DNA from: Bilophila sp964369665
GTDB lineage: Bacteria > Desulfobacterota > Desulfovibrionia > Desulfovibrionales > Desulfovibrionaceae
Assembly: GCA_964369665.1 (NCBI GenBank)
Contig: CAYJFS010000002.1
Coordinates: 310,001 to 374,000, forward strand
DNA length: 64,000 bases
Reading direction: 5' to 3'
Shown: one piece after another, positions 32,858 to 40,237 of the stretch
How the letters are laid out: the number at the start of each line of letters is the position of its first letter
Position numbering within the stretch: the first letter of the stretch is position 1
Program-made: the position numbers and the translations under genes
Notes under the pieces: model-generated
The model's input: the letters and a program-made list of their open reading frames with translations, nothing else
Told to the model about the DNA's origin: nothing
Database searches by the model: none

Positions 32858-33787
32858 ATGGTAAACAAAAATTTTTTTCTTTTTTTCTTTTTTATACTGT
32901 GGCTTTTAGGTTTTGCTATTAACAAGGCAGATGCACGTCTTGTTATGGTTATTTATGGACAAGATTGTGCTATTGCGACACAGGAGGAAGCACAGAGTTT
33001 TGCTATTACCGAAGCATTACTAGCAGAAACAGAAGAATATCTTGCTCAGAGGATCCCAGACGATCGTAGATCTTTTTTTCGGCAATATTTACATATGATT
33101 TCACAAGGACTTGTTTTAAAAGTTATAGAAGTAGATAATATCATACTTGAAAATGAAAAAAAAAGAGGAGCATTTGATGTTACTATCAGAAAGGGCTCGT
33201 TACAGTCATTGCTGCGTGATTTAGGTACTCCATATACATTAGATTCTTTACAACCATATGTATTACAGACAGATATACCTGAAGTAGCAAAAAATTCTAT
33301 TGATATATCTTTATTAGAAAAAGTGAGTGGTGTTACACAGTGTGCTCATCCTTCTTTAAAAAAATTTCCAGCAGTACATATTAAGAAAGAAGATGAAAAA
33401 TGGACAGCTATACTTAGGCATACAGAAGGTGAGCCTATAGAAGAAATTGGTCTTTCTTTAGATATGGTTTGGCGTTGTATGTGGAGTAAATTTTTTGCAC
33501 AGCGTCAGACAAGAGAAGCTTTAGACGTTGAAGAATATTTATTACAAGTTTCTGGATGGAGAAATGGTTCAAGTGTTGAAGAGTTAGATCAAGTTTTAAA
33601 AAATTGGGTATGTTGTGTGCAGGATCTTTTGCTCTGTGAAGTAAATTTTAATAAAACGGTTATAGCACAGTGGACAATATCTCTTACGAATAAAAAGTTG
33701 TTTGAAGAGAAAATGACACAATATGCCTTAGCACATAAGTTAGAGTATACTTTAACTTCTAATGTTTTAGATATTCGAATACAATAA
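32858..33787 (+). CDS. Hypothetical exported protein, 309 residues
   Basis: No family recognised. A strong signal peptide (NFFLFFFFILWLLGFAINKADA, cleavage after ADA at about 26) is followed by a mostly alpha/beta mature protein without repeats or lipobox. VMVIYGQDCAIATQEEAQSFAITEALLAETEEYLAQRI has the look of a small secreted adaptor. Four Cys are spread over the mature part and could form disulfides. The gene lies 20 bases after cbiK and is probably co-transcribed, but a functional link to cobalt chelation is not shown. Confidence 0.65.
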   Translation: MVNKNFFLFFFFILWLLGFAINKADARLVMVIYGQDCAIATQEEAQSFAITEALLAETEEYLAQRIPDDRRSFFRQYLHMISQGLVLKVIEVDNIILENEKKRGAFDVTIRKGSLQSLLRDLGTPYTLDSLQPYVLQTDIPEVAKNSIDISLLEKVSGVTQCAHPSLKKFPAVHIKKEDEKWTAILRHTEGEPIEEIGLSLDMVWRCMWSKFFAQRQTREALDVEEYLLQVSGWRNGSSVEELDQVLKNWVCCVQDLLLCEVNFNKTVIAQWTISLTNKKLFEEKMTQYALAHKLEYTLTSNVLDIRIQ

Positions 33788-33836
33788 GAGTTGTTTGGTT
33801 CATAACTAGTTATCTATATTATGATAATTGTTTTAA

Positions 33837-34406
33837 TTATTGGTCTTTTTTTAAAATTTTTAAGGTAGATTGTGCAATTTTTTGGCAGTCTTTATCAGGG
33901 TCAAGATATGCTTTTTCAAGGTAAGGTTTTGCAGTTTGAGCAAGGTCTGGCCATGATTTTGCAAGTTTTCCAACAGCAGAGTAACATGATCTACGAAGCA
34001 CGTCATGATCACAGTAGTTGTCATCTACACCAGTATTAATAATATATGAAATAAGTATCTTACTAAACTCTTCTGCTAATGTTCTGTGTCGTATTAGAAT
34101 TTCTACAAATGCTTCAGGTATACCCCAACCAATATTTCCAGACTCTTCGTTCATATGCCACATAAGGCGTCGTAAGATGTTTCTTGCATCTTCAATAGAA
34201 CCATTATGAGCTAATTGTGCTACAGCTTCTCCTAATGCTTCAGCAGCATATTGTGTTTTTTCTCCACCAATGGGTAAACATGAGATAAGAGGATTAATAA
34301 TTTCTAAAGGTGGTAATTGTAAAAGTTCATCTAATGTTTTAGGCCATTGAGGCGTTGCAATATTTGCTCTAATTATGTTTTTTATACTTCGAAATCGTTT
34401 TGACAT
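33837..34406 (-). CDS. HEAT-repeat-like hypothetical protein, 189 residues
   Basis: No family I can name with certainty. The protein is all helical with short repeating helix pairs (LINPLISCLPIGGEKTQYAAEALGEAVAQLA, EDARNILRRLMWHMNEESGNIGWG, RSCYSAVGKLAKSWPDLAQTAKPYLEKAYLDPDKDC), which resembles HEAT/PBS-lyase repeats. It probably serves as a protein-binding scaffold in the cytosol. Similar small proteins occur in sulfate reducers as far as I recall; this was not verified. Transcribed divergently from rpmH across a 196-base gap. Confidence 0.65.
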   Translation of the reverse strand: MSKRFRSIKNIIRANIATPQWPKTLDELLQLPPLEIINPLISCLPIGGEKTQYAAEALGEAVAQLAHNGSIEDARNILRRLMWHMNEESGNIGWGIPEAFVEILIRHRTLAEEFSKILISYIINTGVDDNYCDHDVLRRSCYSAVGKLAKSWPDLAQTAKPYLEKAYLDPDKDCQKIAQSTLKILKKDQ

Positions 34407-34536
34407 AGTTTTATGTTGTTATTTTTGATGAAAATGTCCTTTATAGTAACTATACAGCATATTGTATTAATTTAAATATAAAGACAATAATCAATACTAG
34501 GTTCTTTGTGTGTTTTGTATAGAACTTATATGTTAC

Positions 34537-34565
34537 TTGACTGTAGAACATTCTAAGGGTATACA
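34537..34565 (+). promoter_or_regulatory. Sigma70 promoter of the rpmH operon
   Basis: TTGACT (34537-34542), a 17-base spacer and TATACA (34560-34565). This is one of the best -35/-10 pairs in the window. The transcript would start near 34572, about 31 bases ahead of the rpmH ATG, which has an AAGGAG ribosome site. Confidence 0.75.
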
Positions 34566-34602
34566 ACCCTGACTTGATGTTCTTCTATAAGGAGTTTTTG
34601 TA

Positions 34603-34737
34603 ATGAAAAGAACATATCAACCAAGTAAGGTGAAAAGAGCACGTACACATGGTTTCCGTGTTCGAATGAAGACAGCAAATGGGCGCTTAGTGATTAATCG
34701 TCGTCGTGCAAAGGGGCGTAAAAGATTGGCTGCTTAA
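34603..34737 (+). CDS. rpmH: Ribosomal protein L34
   Basis: A 44-residue basic protein, MKRTYQPSKVKRARTHGFRV at the start, with RRRAKGRKRLAA at the end, a clear L34. AAGGAG lies 9 bases before ATG. Its 3' end overlaps the apparent rnpA start by 13 bases. First gene of the conserved rpmH-rnpA-yidD-yidC-jag-mnmE block that often lies near the replication origin; no DnaA-box cluster was seen next to it. Confidence 0.98.
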   Translation: MKRTYQPSKVKRARTHGFRVRMKTANGRLVINRRRAKGRKRLAA

Positions 34738-35078
34738 AACAACTACAGGTAAATAAGATATATAAACGAAAAGATTTTATAATATGTTATAATGAAGGCT
34801 TTCATCTTTTTTCTAAAAATTTTATTGTATATGTCTATCAGAGGTCTACTGCAGATCAGAATTGGCGTTTTGGCTTAGCTGTAAGTAAAAAAATTGGTTC
34901 TGCAGTAAAAAGGAATAGGATAAAGCGATTGCTTCGGGAGTTTTTTCGTATACACCAGTTTTGTATACCAAAAGCAATAGATGTTGTTGTTATACCAAAA
35001 TCTTATATTGTTCAATTAAACATAGATTTTAATCATGTAACTTGTGAGTTGTTACCTATTTTTATAGGTTTAACATAG
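34725..35078 (+). CDS. rnpA: Ribonuclease P protein component with a probable ATT start
   Basis: The reading frame from 34722 to 35078 encodes RnpA: NKIYKRKDFIICYNEG, FGLAVSKKIGSAVKRNRIKR and LLREFFR match the conserved RNR region that binds the RNA subunit and precursor tRNA leader. No ATG, GTG or TTG occurs in frame before this core; the first in-frame one (TTG in the RIKRLLRE region) would delete half the protein. ATT at 34725 has AAGGGG 8 bases upstream, inside rpmH, and gives 117 residues, normal for the family. ATA at 34758 is the next option. The start choice is inference; the reading frame is certain. yidD follows 53 bases later. Confidence 0.9.
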   Translation: MGCLKQLQVNKIYKRKDFIICYNEGFHLFSKNFIVYVYQRSTADQNWRFGLAVSKKIGSAVKRNRIKRLLREFFRIHQFCIPKAIDVVVIPKSYIVQLNIDFNHVTCELLPIFIGLT

Positions 35079-35131
35079 ATTTAAATTTTTTTTATTCAGT
35101 TTGTTGAGAATAGTGTAGAGGAAATTTTATA

Positions 35132-35395
35132 GTGAAGAGACCTATTATTTACAAAGTTGTTGTATTACCAATTTATCTATACCAAAAAGTCTTATCATCT
35201 TTCTCTCCTGGATGTTGCCGTTTTTATCCTTCATGTTCAAATTATGCTATAGATGCTATTTTTGAATATGGTCTTTTAAAAGGTATTTTTTTATCTTTAT
35301 GGCGTCTTTTGCGTTGTCACCCTCTATCTCCTGGAGGTTATGATCCTATTCCTTTAAAAAAAGTTGTATCTCCATCTACACATCAGGGGTACTAG
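35132..35395 (+). CDS. yidD: Membrane protein insertion efficiency factor YidD
   Basis: 87 residues, GTG start with GAGGAAA upstream. It shows the YidD signature: VVVLPIYLYQKVLSSFSPGCCRFYPSCSNYAIDAIFEYG with its Cys pattern, then RLLRCHPLSPGGYDPIP. A peripheral inner-membrane protein thought to assist insertion of proteins by YidC, which is encoded 9 bases downstream. Order rnpA-yidD-yidC is as in most bacteria. Confidence 0.95.
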   Translation: MKRPIIYKVVVLPIYLYQKVLSSFSPGCCRFYPSCSNYAIDAIFEYGLLKGIFLSLWRLLRCHPLSPGGYDPIPLKKVVSPSTHQGY

Positions 35396-35404
35396 AGGGT
35401 TTTT

Positions 35405-37003
35405 ATGGATGATAAGAGGACAATTTTAGTTGTATGCCTTTCTTTAGCTATTTTTTTAGGTTGGAATTATTTAGCTGAATATATGGGGTGGATTGCTCCC
35501 AGGCAAAAACTATCTATAGATGAAGTTCATGCTCCTAAAGAACAAACTGGTAAGTTTGTATATCCTTCAGAGACAAGTGTATCAAAATTTGCACCATCTC
35601 CAGGTAAAGATGTTACTATAAATACTCCACTATATAGTGCCACTATATACACAGGTGGAGGTATAGTACGTTCATTTATATTAAAAAATTACAAAGTAAG
35701 CTTAGATTCAGATGCACCTTTAGTCAATCTTGTTAGTGCGGATGCTGCTCAAACTGCTCCATTAGGTCTTCTTGTTAATGGTCAACCTTCATGGAGTACA
35801 GGTGAATGGTCTTTTTCAGGAGAAGACTTGACGCTTAATTCAGGTGAAGAAGCTACACTTACTTTTACAGGTATTATTGACGGTATCAAGATTATACGTG
35901 CTATCACTTTTCATGCAGACACATATTTGATGAGTGAAAATATACTTGTTATTTCAGAGAATCAAAAATATCGTTCTGTAAGGATAGGTTTCCTTATTGC
36001 AGCATCACCTTTTAGTACTGGACAATATGATCCTACACGTGTTGCATGGAGTGTTGGGGGATCTTTTAAAGAAGAAACAAGTGTTGATACATTAAAAGAA
36101 AAAGGTATCCAGGAAGTAGGTATGCTTAACTGGAGTGGTGTTATGAGTAACTATTTTATGAATGTTACTATACCATCTGACACATTAAGCTATACACTTA
36201 AAGCTAAAGTTGTTGGTGATGTATGGCGAGTGGCTCTTGAACGTGCGGATATTACTGTACCTTTATCATGTGGTATTTCTTTCCCTGTATATTGGTGGTT
36301 TGGACCAAAAGATCGTGATTTCCTTGCAAAAGCACCTAATGATCTTGAGGACGCTGTTGATTTTGGTATGTTTTCTATTATTGCTAAGCCTCTCCTTAGC
36401 GCACTTGCCTTTTTTTATGAATATACAGGGAATTGGGGTATTGCTATAATTTTATTAACTGTTTGTATTAAAATAGTCTTTTGGCCATTAACACAAAAAA
36501 GTTATAAATCTATGGAGCAGATGAAGAAACTTCAGCCAATGATGCAAAAATTACGTGAAAAATATGCTAATAATCGTGAAGCATTGAATCGTGAGATGAT
36601 GCATTTATATAGAACATATAAAGTAAATCCTGCTGGTGGTTGTCTACCATTACTTTTACAAATACCGGTATTTATAGGTTTATATCAAGCATTACTTAAT
36701 TCAATAGAGCTTCGTCATGCATCCTTTATTTATTATTTGCCTTTTACACATATTGTTTGGCTAGCAGACCTTTCAGCAGCAGATCCATTTTTTATTACAC
36801 CATTGCTTATGGGTGCAAGTATGTTTTTGCAGCAACGCTTAACACCTGCTTCAGGAGACCCAACACAGCAAAAAATTATGATGCTTATGCCAGTAATTTT
36901 TACAGTTATGTTTCTTAATTTTCCTTCTGGTCTTGTTATTTATTGGTTGTTTAACAATGTGCTTTCCATTATCCAGCAGTGGTGGATGTTGCGTAGTAAG
37001 TAA
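35405..37003 (+). CDS. yidC: Membrane protein insertase YidC
   Basis: A 532-residue insertase that places proteins in the inner membrane alone or with Sec. An N-terminal anchor (ILVVCLSLAIFLGWNYLA) is followed by the large periplasmic P1 domain (about 60-330) found in Gram-negative YidC. The conserved membrane core has NWGIAIILLTVCIKIVFWPLTQKSYKSMEQMKKLQPMMQ-type text, YKVNPAGGCLPLLLQIPVFIGLYQAL and the last helices (MPVIFTVMFLNFPSGLVIYWLFNN). Full length. In the same operon as yidD and jag. Confidence 0.97.
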   Translation: MDDKRTILVVCLSLAIFLGWNYLAEYMGWIAPRQKLSIDEVHAPKEQTGKFVYPSETSVSKFAPSPGKDVTINTPLYSATIYTGGGIVRSFILKNYKVSLDSDAPLVNLVSADAAQTAPLGLLVNGQPSWSTGEWSFSGEDLTLNSGEEATLTFTGIIDGIKIIRAITFHADTYLMSENILVISENQKYRSVRIGFLIAASPFSTGQYDPTRVAWSVGGSFKEETSVDTLKEKGIQEVGMLNWSGVMSNYFMNVTIPSDTLSYTLKAKVVGDVWRVALERADITVPLSCGISFPVYWWFGPKDRDFLAKAPNDLEDAVDFGMFSIIAKPLLSALAFFYEYTGNWGIAIILLTVCIKIVFWPLTQKSYKSMEQMKKLQPMMQKLREKYANNREALNREMMHLYRTYKVNPAGGCLPLLLQIPVFIGLYQALLNSIELRHASFIYYLPFTHIVWLADLSAADPFFITPLLMGASMFLQQRLTPASGDPTQQKIMMLMPVIFTVMFLNFPSGLVIYWLFNNVLSIIQQWWMLRSK

Positions 37004-37029
37004 TCCTTAGGAAAGGGAACAAAGATTTC

Positions 37030-38037
37030 ATGGAAAAATTTAAAGAGTTTGAAGATAACACGCTGGATGAAGCCATTCGTGCTGCATGCAGATTTTTTGA
37101 TGCAACTCGAGAAAAACTTGAAATAGAGTTAGTTCAAGATGCTAAAAATGGTATTTTTGGTCTTGTAGGTGCAAGGAAAGCATTAATCCGAGCAAGGCTT
37201 CATCAAGCAAACTCAGCAGTAAATAATTTAAAGCAAAAAAGTTTATCTACAGTTGATCCAAATACTGAGTTATCAAAGAAAGAAAAACATTCTAAACCTA
37301 AGCTTCAAAAAAACTATAAAGATTCTCAAGAAAAAGCTAATAGTGAAGCTATTCAAGCTGTTCAAAGTGTCTTATTGGAAGTCTCTAATCATAAAAAATG
37401 TAAAAAAAATAAGAAAGATAGTCATCAAAAACAAAAACAACCTAAAGTTTTATTGGAATATAAAAAGCAAGAAGGTTTATCGCAAGAGTACAGTCTTTCA
37501 GGTGAGCAGGGGTTAGCTTTTGAAGATCATGAACCAGTAGATAATTCTTTAATATCTCTTCATAACTTTAATCAAGATGAATTAATACTTAAAACAAAAG
37601 AGGTTGTGAAAAATCTTCTTATGCCTATTGTTGGTGATGTTGTCGTTGATGTAACTGTATTCGATAATAGGCTTAGCGTACACCTTGATTGTGGAGAATT
37701 TTCAGGGCTTATTATTGGTCGTGAAGGCCAAACATTAGTAGCATTACAGTATTTATCTTCTCGAATATTAACTCGTATATTTGGTTCTTTAGTTCGTGTT
37801 CAGTTTGATGTTGGAGACTACCGTGAACGCCAAGATGATAGGCTCCGTGAGATAGCACTATCTTTAGCAGAGCGAGTAAGGAGTCTTGGCCGTTCATGTT
37901 CTACTCGTCCTATGAGTTCCTATCATAGAAGGATTATTCATTTAGCACTGCAGGAGTTTCCTGATATTTATACAAGAAGTTCTGGTGAGGGTGTTCTTAA
38001 ACGTGTTATTGTGCACTATAAGCGTAAAATAAAGTAA
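37030..38037 (+). CDS. jag: Jag/KhpB RNA-binding protein (SpoIIIJ-associated)
   Basis: A 335-residue cytosolic RNA-binding protein. Jag-N domain (about 1-55, EAIRAACRFFDATREKLEIEL, then GIFGLVGARKALIRARL), a long Lys-rich linker (about 60-180), then a KH domain (LDCGEFSGLIIGREGQTLVALQYLSSRI) and an R3H domain (DDRLREIALSLAERVRSLGRS, MSSYHRRIIHLALQE). In other bacteria it partners KhpA and affects cell envelope and translation. It ends the operon: a strong terminator follows at 38116-38152. Confidence 0.93.
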   Translation: MEKFKEFEDNTLDEAIRAACRFFDATREKLEIELVQDAKNGIFGLVGARKALIRARLHQANSAVNNLKQKSLSTVDPNTELSKKEKHSKPKLQKNYKDSQEKANSEAIQAVQSVLLEVSNHKKCKKNKKDSHQKQKQPKVLLEYKKQEGLSQEYSLSGEQGLAFEDHEPVDNSLISLHNFNQDELILKTKEVVKNLLMPIVGDVVVDVTVFDNRLSVHLDCGEFSGLIIGREGQTLVALQYLSSRILTRIFGSLVRVQFDVGDYRERQDDRLREIALSLAERVRSLGRSCSTRPMSSYHRRIIHLALQEFPDIYTRSSGEGVLKRVIVHYKRKIK

Positions 38038-38115
38038 GATTAAACTTAGTTGTTTAACTATGTTGTTGCTTATAAAATTTTTAGAGTAGTAAAGCTTTTT
38101 TATTTGTGCAGCAAT

Positions 38116-38152
38116 AAGGCGAATAAACAAGGTATTCGTCTTTTATTTTTTT
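38116..38152 (+). terminator. Intrinsic terminator after jag
   Basis: Stem AAGGCGAATA/TATTCGTCTT (10 bp with one G-T pair), 7-base loop, then TTATTTTTTT. It separates jag from mnmE, which starts 14 bases later. Confidence 0.8.
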
Positions 38153-38165
38153 ATAGGTTTTATGT

Positions 38166-39551
38166 ATGTTTAGAGATGATACTATTGCAGCAATAGCAAC
38201 GCCTGAAGGTTCTGGTAGTATTGGTGTTATACGTATAAGCGGTATAGGGGCAAAGCATTGTCTTAAAAAATTTTTTAGGTCTGTATTGTCTACATTTGTT
38301 GATTTTTGTCCATGGAAACTTCATAGAGGTTATCTTTGTGATAACAGAGGAGCAATACTTGATGACGTTTTAGCTGTATATATGCCTGCTCCAAATACTT
38401 TTACTGGTGAGGATGTTGTAGAGCTTCATTGCCATGGTAGTTACATACTGTTAACAGTTATTTTAGAAGCATTATTAGCAGAAGGTGTTCGTCTTGCAAA
38501 TAGAGGTGAGTTTTCTTATCGAGCTTTTTTAAATGGTAGAATTGATTTAACACAAGCAGAAGCTATTGCAGAGCTTATATCTGCATCTTCAATTGAAGAA
38601 GTCAAGCTTGCATCAAATCGTTTAAATGGTTTAGTTGGAAGGTATATAAAAAAGCTCCATAAAAACATTGTAAAAGTAAGAACATTGCTTTGTTTAGCTA
38701 TTGATTTTTCAGAAGAGGATATAGAAGATATTTTTACAAAAGATAAATTTATTCATGAACTAGAATCTATACATACAATAATTAAAAATCTTTTAGGGAG
38801 CTTTGAGCGTTCTAAATGTTGGAGTAGTGGAGTCGTTGTTGCACTAGTTGGGCTTGTGAATGCAGGTAAATCAAGCCTGTTCAATGCAATGCTTGGTCAA
38901 GAAAGGGCAATAGTTACAGATTATCCTGGAACAACAAGAGATTTTTTAGAAGGCACAATATATGTTTCTGGGCTTCCTATACGTATCATTGATACAGCAG
39001 GCCATCGCTTAACCTCTGACCCTATAGAGGTTCAAGGCATATATGTAGGGAAAGAAAAAGCTCATAATGCAGATATTGTTTTGTTAGTAATAGATAGTAC
39101 ACAAGGCTTAACGGAAGAGATACAGAGTTTAATAACAGAGTTTCATCGTAAGTATATTATTTATGTTTGGAATAAAATAGACCTGGTAACACAAGCTCAG
39201 GTTAGCATAAATTATGACATGGGAACATCTATAAATAGTGTTTATACATCTGCTAAAACAGGTTCTGGTATAGATGAATTAATGGCACAGATTCAAGAAT
39301 ATACACAAATTATAAAGAACTATGAACCAAAGCCTGATGAAGTTATTCCTAATGTTCGCCAAGCTAGTGTTCTCTCTGAAGCCCTTCAAGAAATTAATAG
39401 TCTTATTCATGATATAAAGTTAAGTATACCATATGACATTTGTGCAGTAAGACTGGAGAGCCTTGCTACAATGCTTAGTTCAATTATAGGTTCTGATACA
39501 CCTGAAGATATCCTTAATGGGATATTTGCATCTTTTTGTATTGGAAAGTAG
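38166..39551 (+). CDS. mnmE: tRNA modification GTPase MnmE
   Basis: A 461-residue GTPase that, with MnmG, builds the cmnm5 group on wobble U34. N-terminal DDTIAAIATPEGSGSIGVIRISG and FTGEDVVELHCHGSY bind tetrahydrofolate; the middle NGRIDLTQAEAIAELI helix follows; the inserted G domain has GLVNAGKSSLFNAM, DYPGTTRDFLEG and DTAGHR; the C-terminus ends FCIGK with the usual Cys. Here G1 starts GLVNAGKSS rather than GxPNVGKSS, a minor change at two positions. Likely transcribed from its own promoter after the jag terminator; the exonuclease gene follows by 6 bases. Confidence 0.95.
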   Translation: MFRDDTIAAIATPEGSGSIGVIRISGIGAKHCLKKFFRSVLSTFVDFCPWKLHRGYLCDNRGAILDDVLAVYMPAPNTFTGEDVVELHCHGSYILLTVILEALLAEGVRLANRGEFSYRAFLNGRIDLTQAEAIAELISASSIEEVKLASNRLNGLVGRYIKKLHKNIVKVRTLLCLAIDFSEEDIEDIFTKDKFIHELESIHTIIKNLLGSFERSKCWSSGVVVALVGLVNAGKSSLFNAMLGQERAIVTDYPGTTRDFLEGTIYVSGLPIRIIDTAGHRLTSDPIEVQGIYVGKEKAHNADIVLLVIDSTQGLTEEIQSLITEFHRKYIIYVWNKIDLVTQAQVSINYDMGTSINSVYTSAKTGSGIDELMAQIQEYTQIIKNYEPKPDEVIPNVRQASVLSEALQEINSLIHDIKLSIPYDICAVRLESLATMLSSIIGSDTPEDILNGIFASFCIGK

Positions 39552-39557
39552 CTTGCT

Positions 39558-40160
39558 ATGGAAGGTTTATTAGAATATTATAGAAGACCTGTTTCAAAAG
39601 ATGAAATTAATACATTACCTGTTATTACCTATGAAGGTCGTATTTTTCTTGTACAAACAGAAAATGAACTTATTGACGCTTTAGAAGTTTTAAAAAATGA
39701 AACTGTTCTTGGGTTTGATACAGAAGCAAGACCATCTTTTAAAAAAGGTATTTCTTATCCTCGATCAATTATTCAGTTAGCTGGCTCTCAAGACGTTGTT
39801 ATTATCCAACTTATGAAAGTTTCCTTTGGTCCTTTATTAGCAAGGTTACTTTCATGTCCGTATGTTATTAAAGTTGGTGTTGCTATTCATGAAGATATTC
39901 GACTTCTTCAAAAAAGCTATTTTTTTGAACCACGAGGTATTATTGACATTGCAGATATTGCTAGGCGTTTACATTTGAAAACACAAGGTTTACGAAATCT
40001 TGCTGCAAACCTTCTTGGTGGACGTATTAGTAAAACAGCACAGTGTTCTAATTGGCAACAAGATAAGCTTTCATTACAACAAATTCGTTATGCTGCTACA
40101 GATGCTTGGGTTGGTCGTGAACTCTATCTGAAGCTTGCAGTTCTAGAAGCACAGATATAA
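39558..40160 (+). CDS. DEDD 3'-5' exonuclease (RNase D-like)
   Basis: A 200-residue protein with only a DEDD-y exonuclease domain: motif I LGFDTEARPSF, motif II KVGVAIHEDIRLL, motif III YAATDAWVGRELYL with the catalytic Tyr and Asp. It lacks the HRDC domains of RNase D, so it resembles the short Ribonuclease D-like exonucleases of many proteobacteria. It probably trims RNA 3' ends in the cytosol. It lies 6 bases after mnmE, so the two are likely co-transcribed, in line with roles in tRNA maturation. Confidence 0.85.
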   Translation: MEGLLEYYRRPVSKDEINTLPVITYEGRIFLVQTENELIDALEVLKNETVLGFDTEARPSFKKGISYPRSIIQLAGSQDVVIIQLMKVSFGPLLARLLSCPYVIKVGVAIHEDIRLLQKSYFFEPRGIIDIADIARRLHLKTQGLRNLAANLLGGRISKTAQCSNWQQDKLSLQQIRYAATDAWVGRELYLKLAVLEAQI

Positions 40161-40237
40161 TCTAGTTTTTCTTTGTAAGAATATTGTATAGATTATGATT
40201 TGCTAGCATATTGCTTTTTAAAGTTAAGGTGGTTGGT

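Noticed and set aside
34407..34602. Replication origin near rpmH
   Set aside because: No cluster of DnaA boxes (TTATNCACA) and no dnaA or dnaN in the window; gene order alone is not enough.
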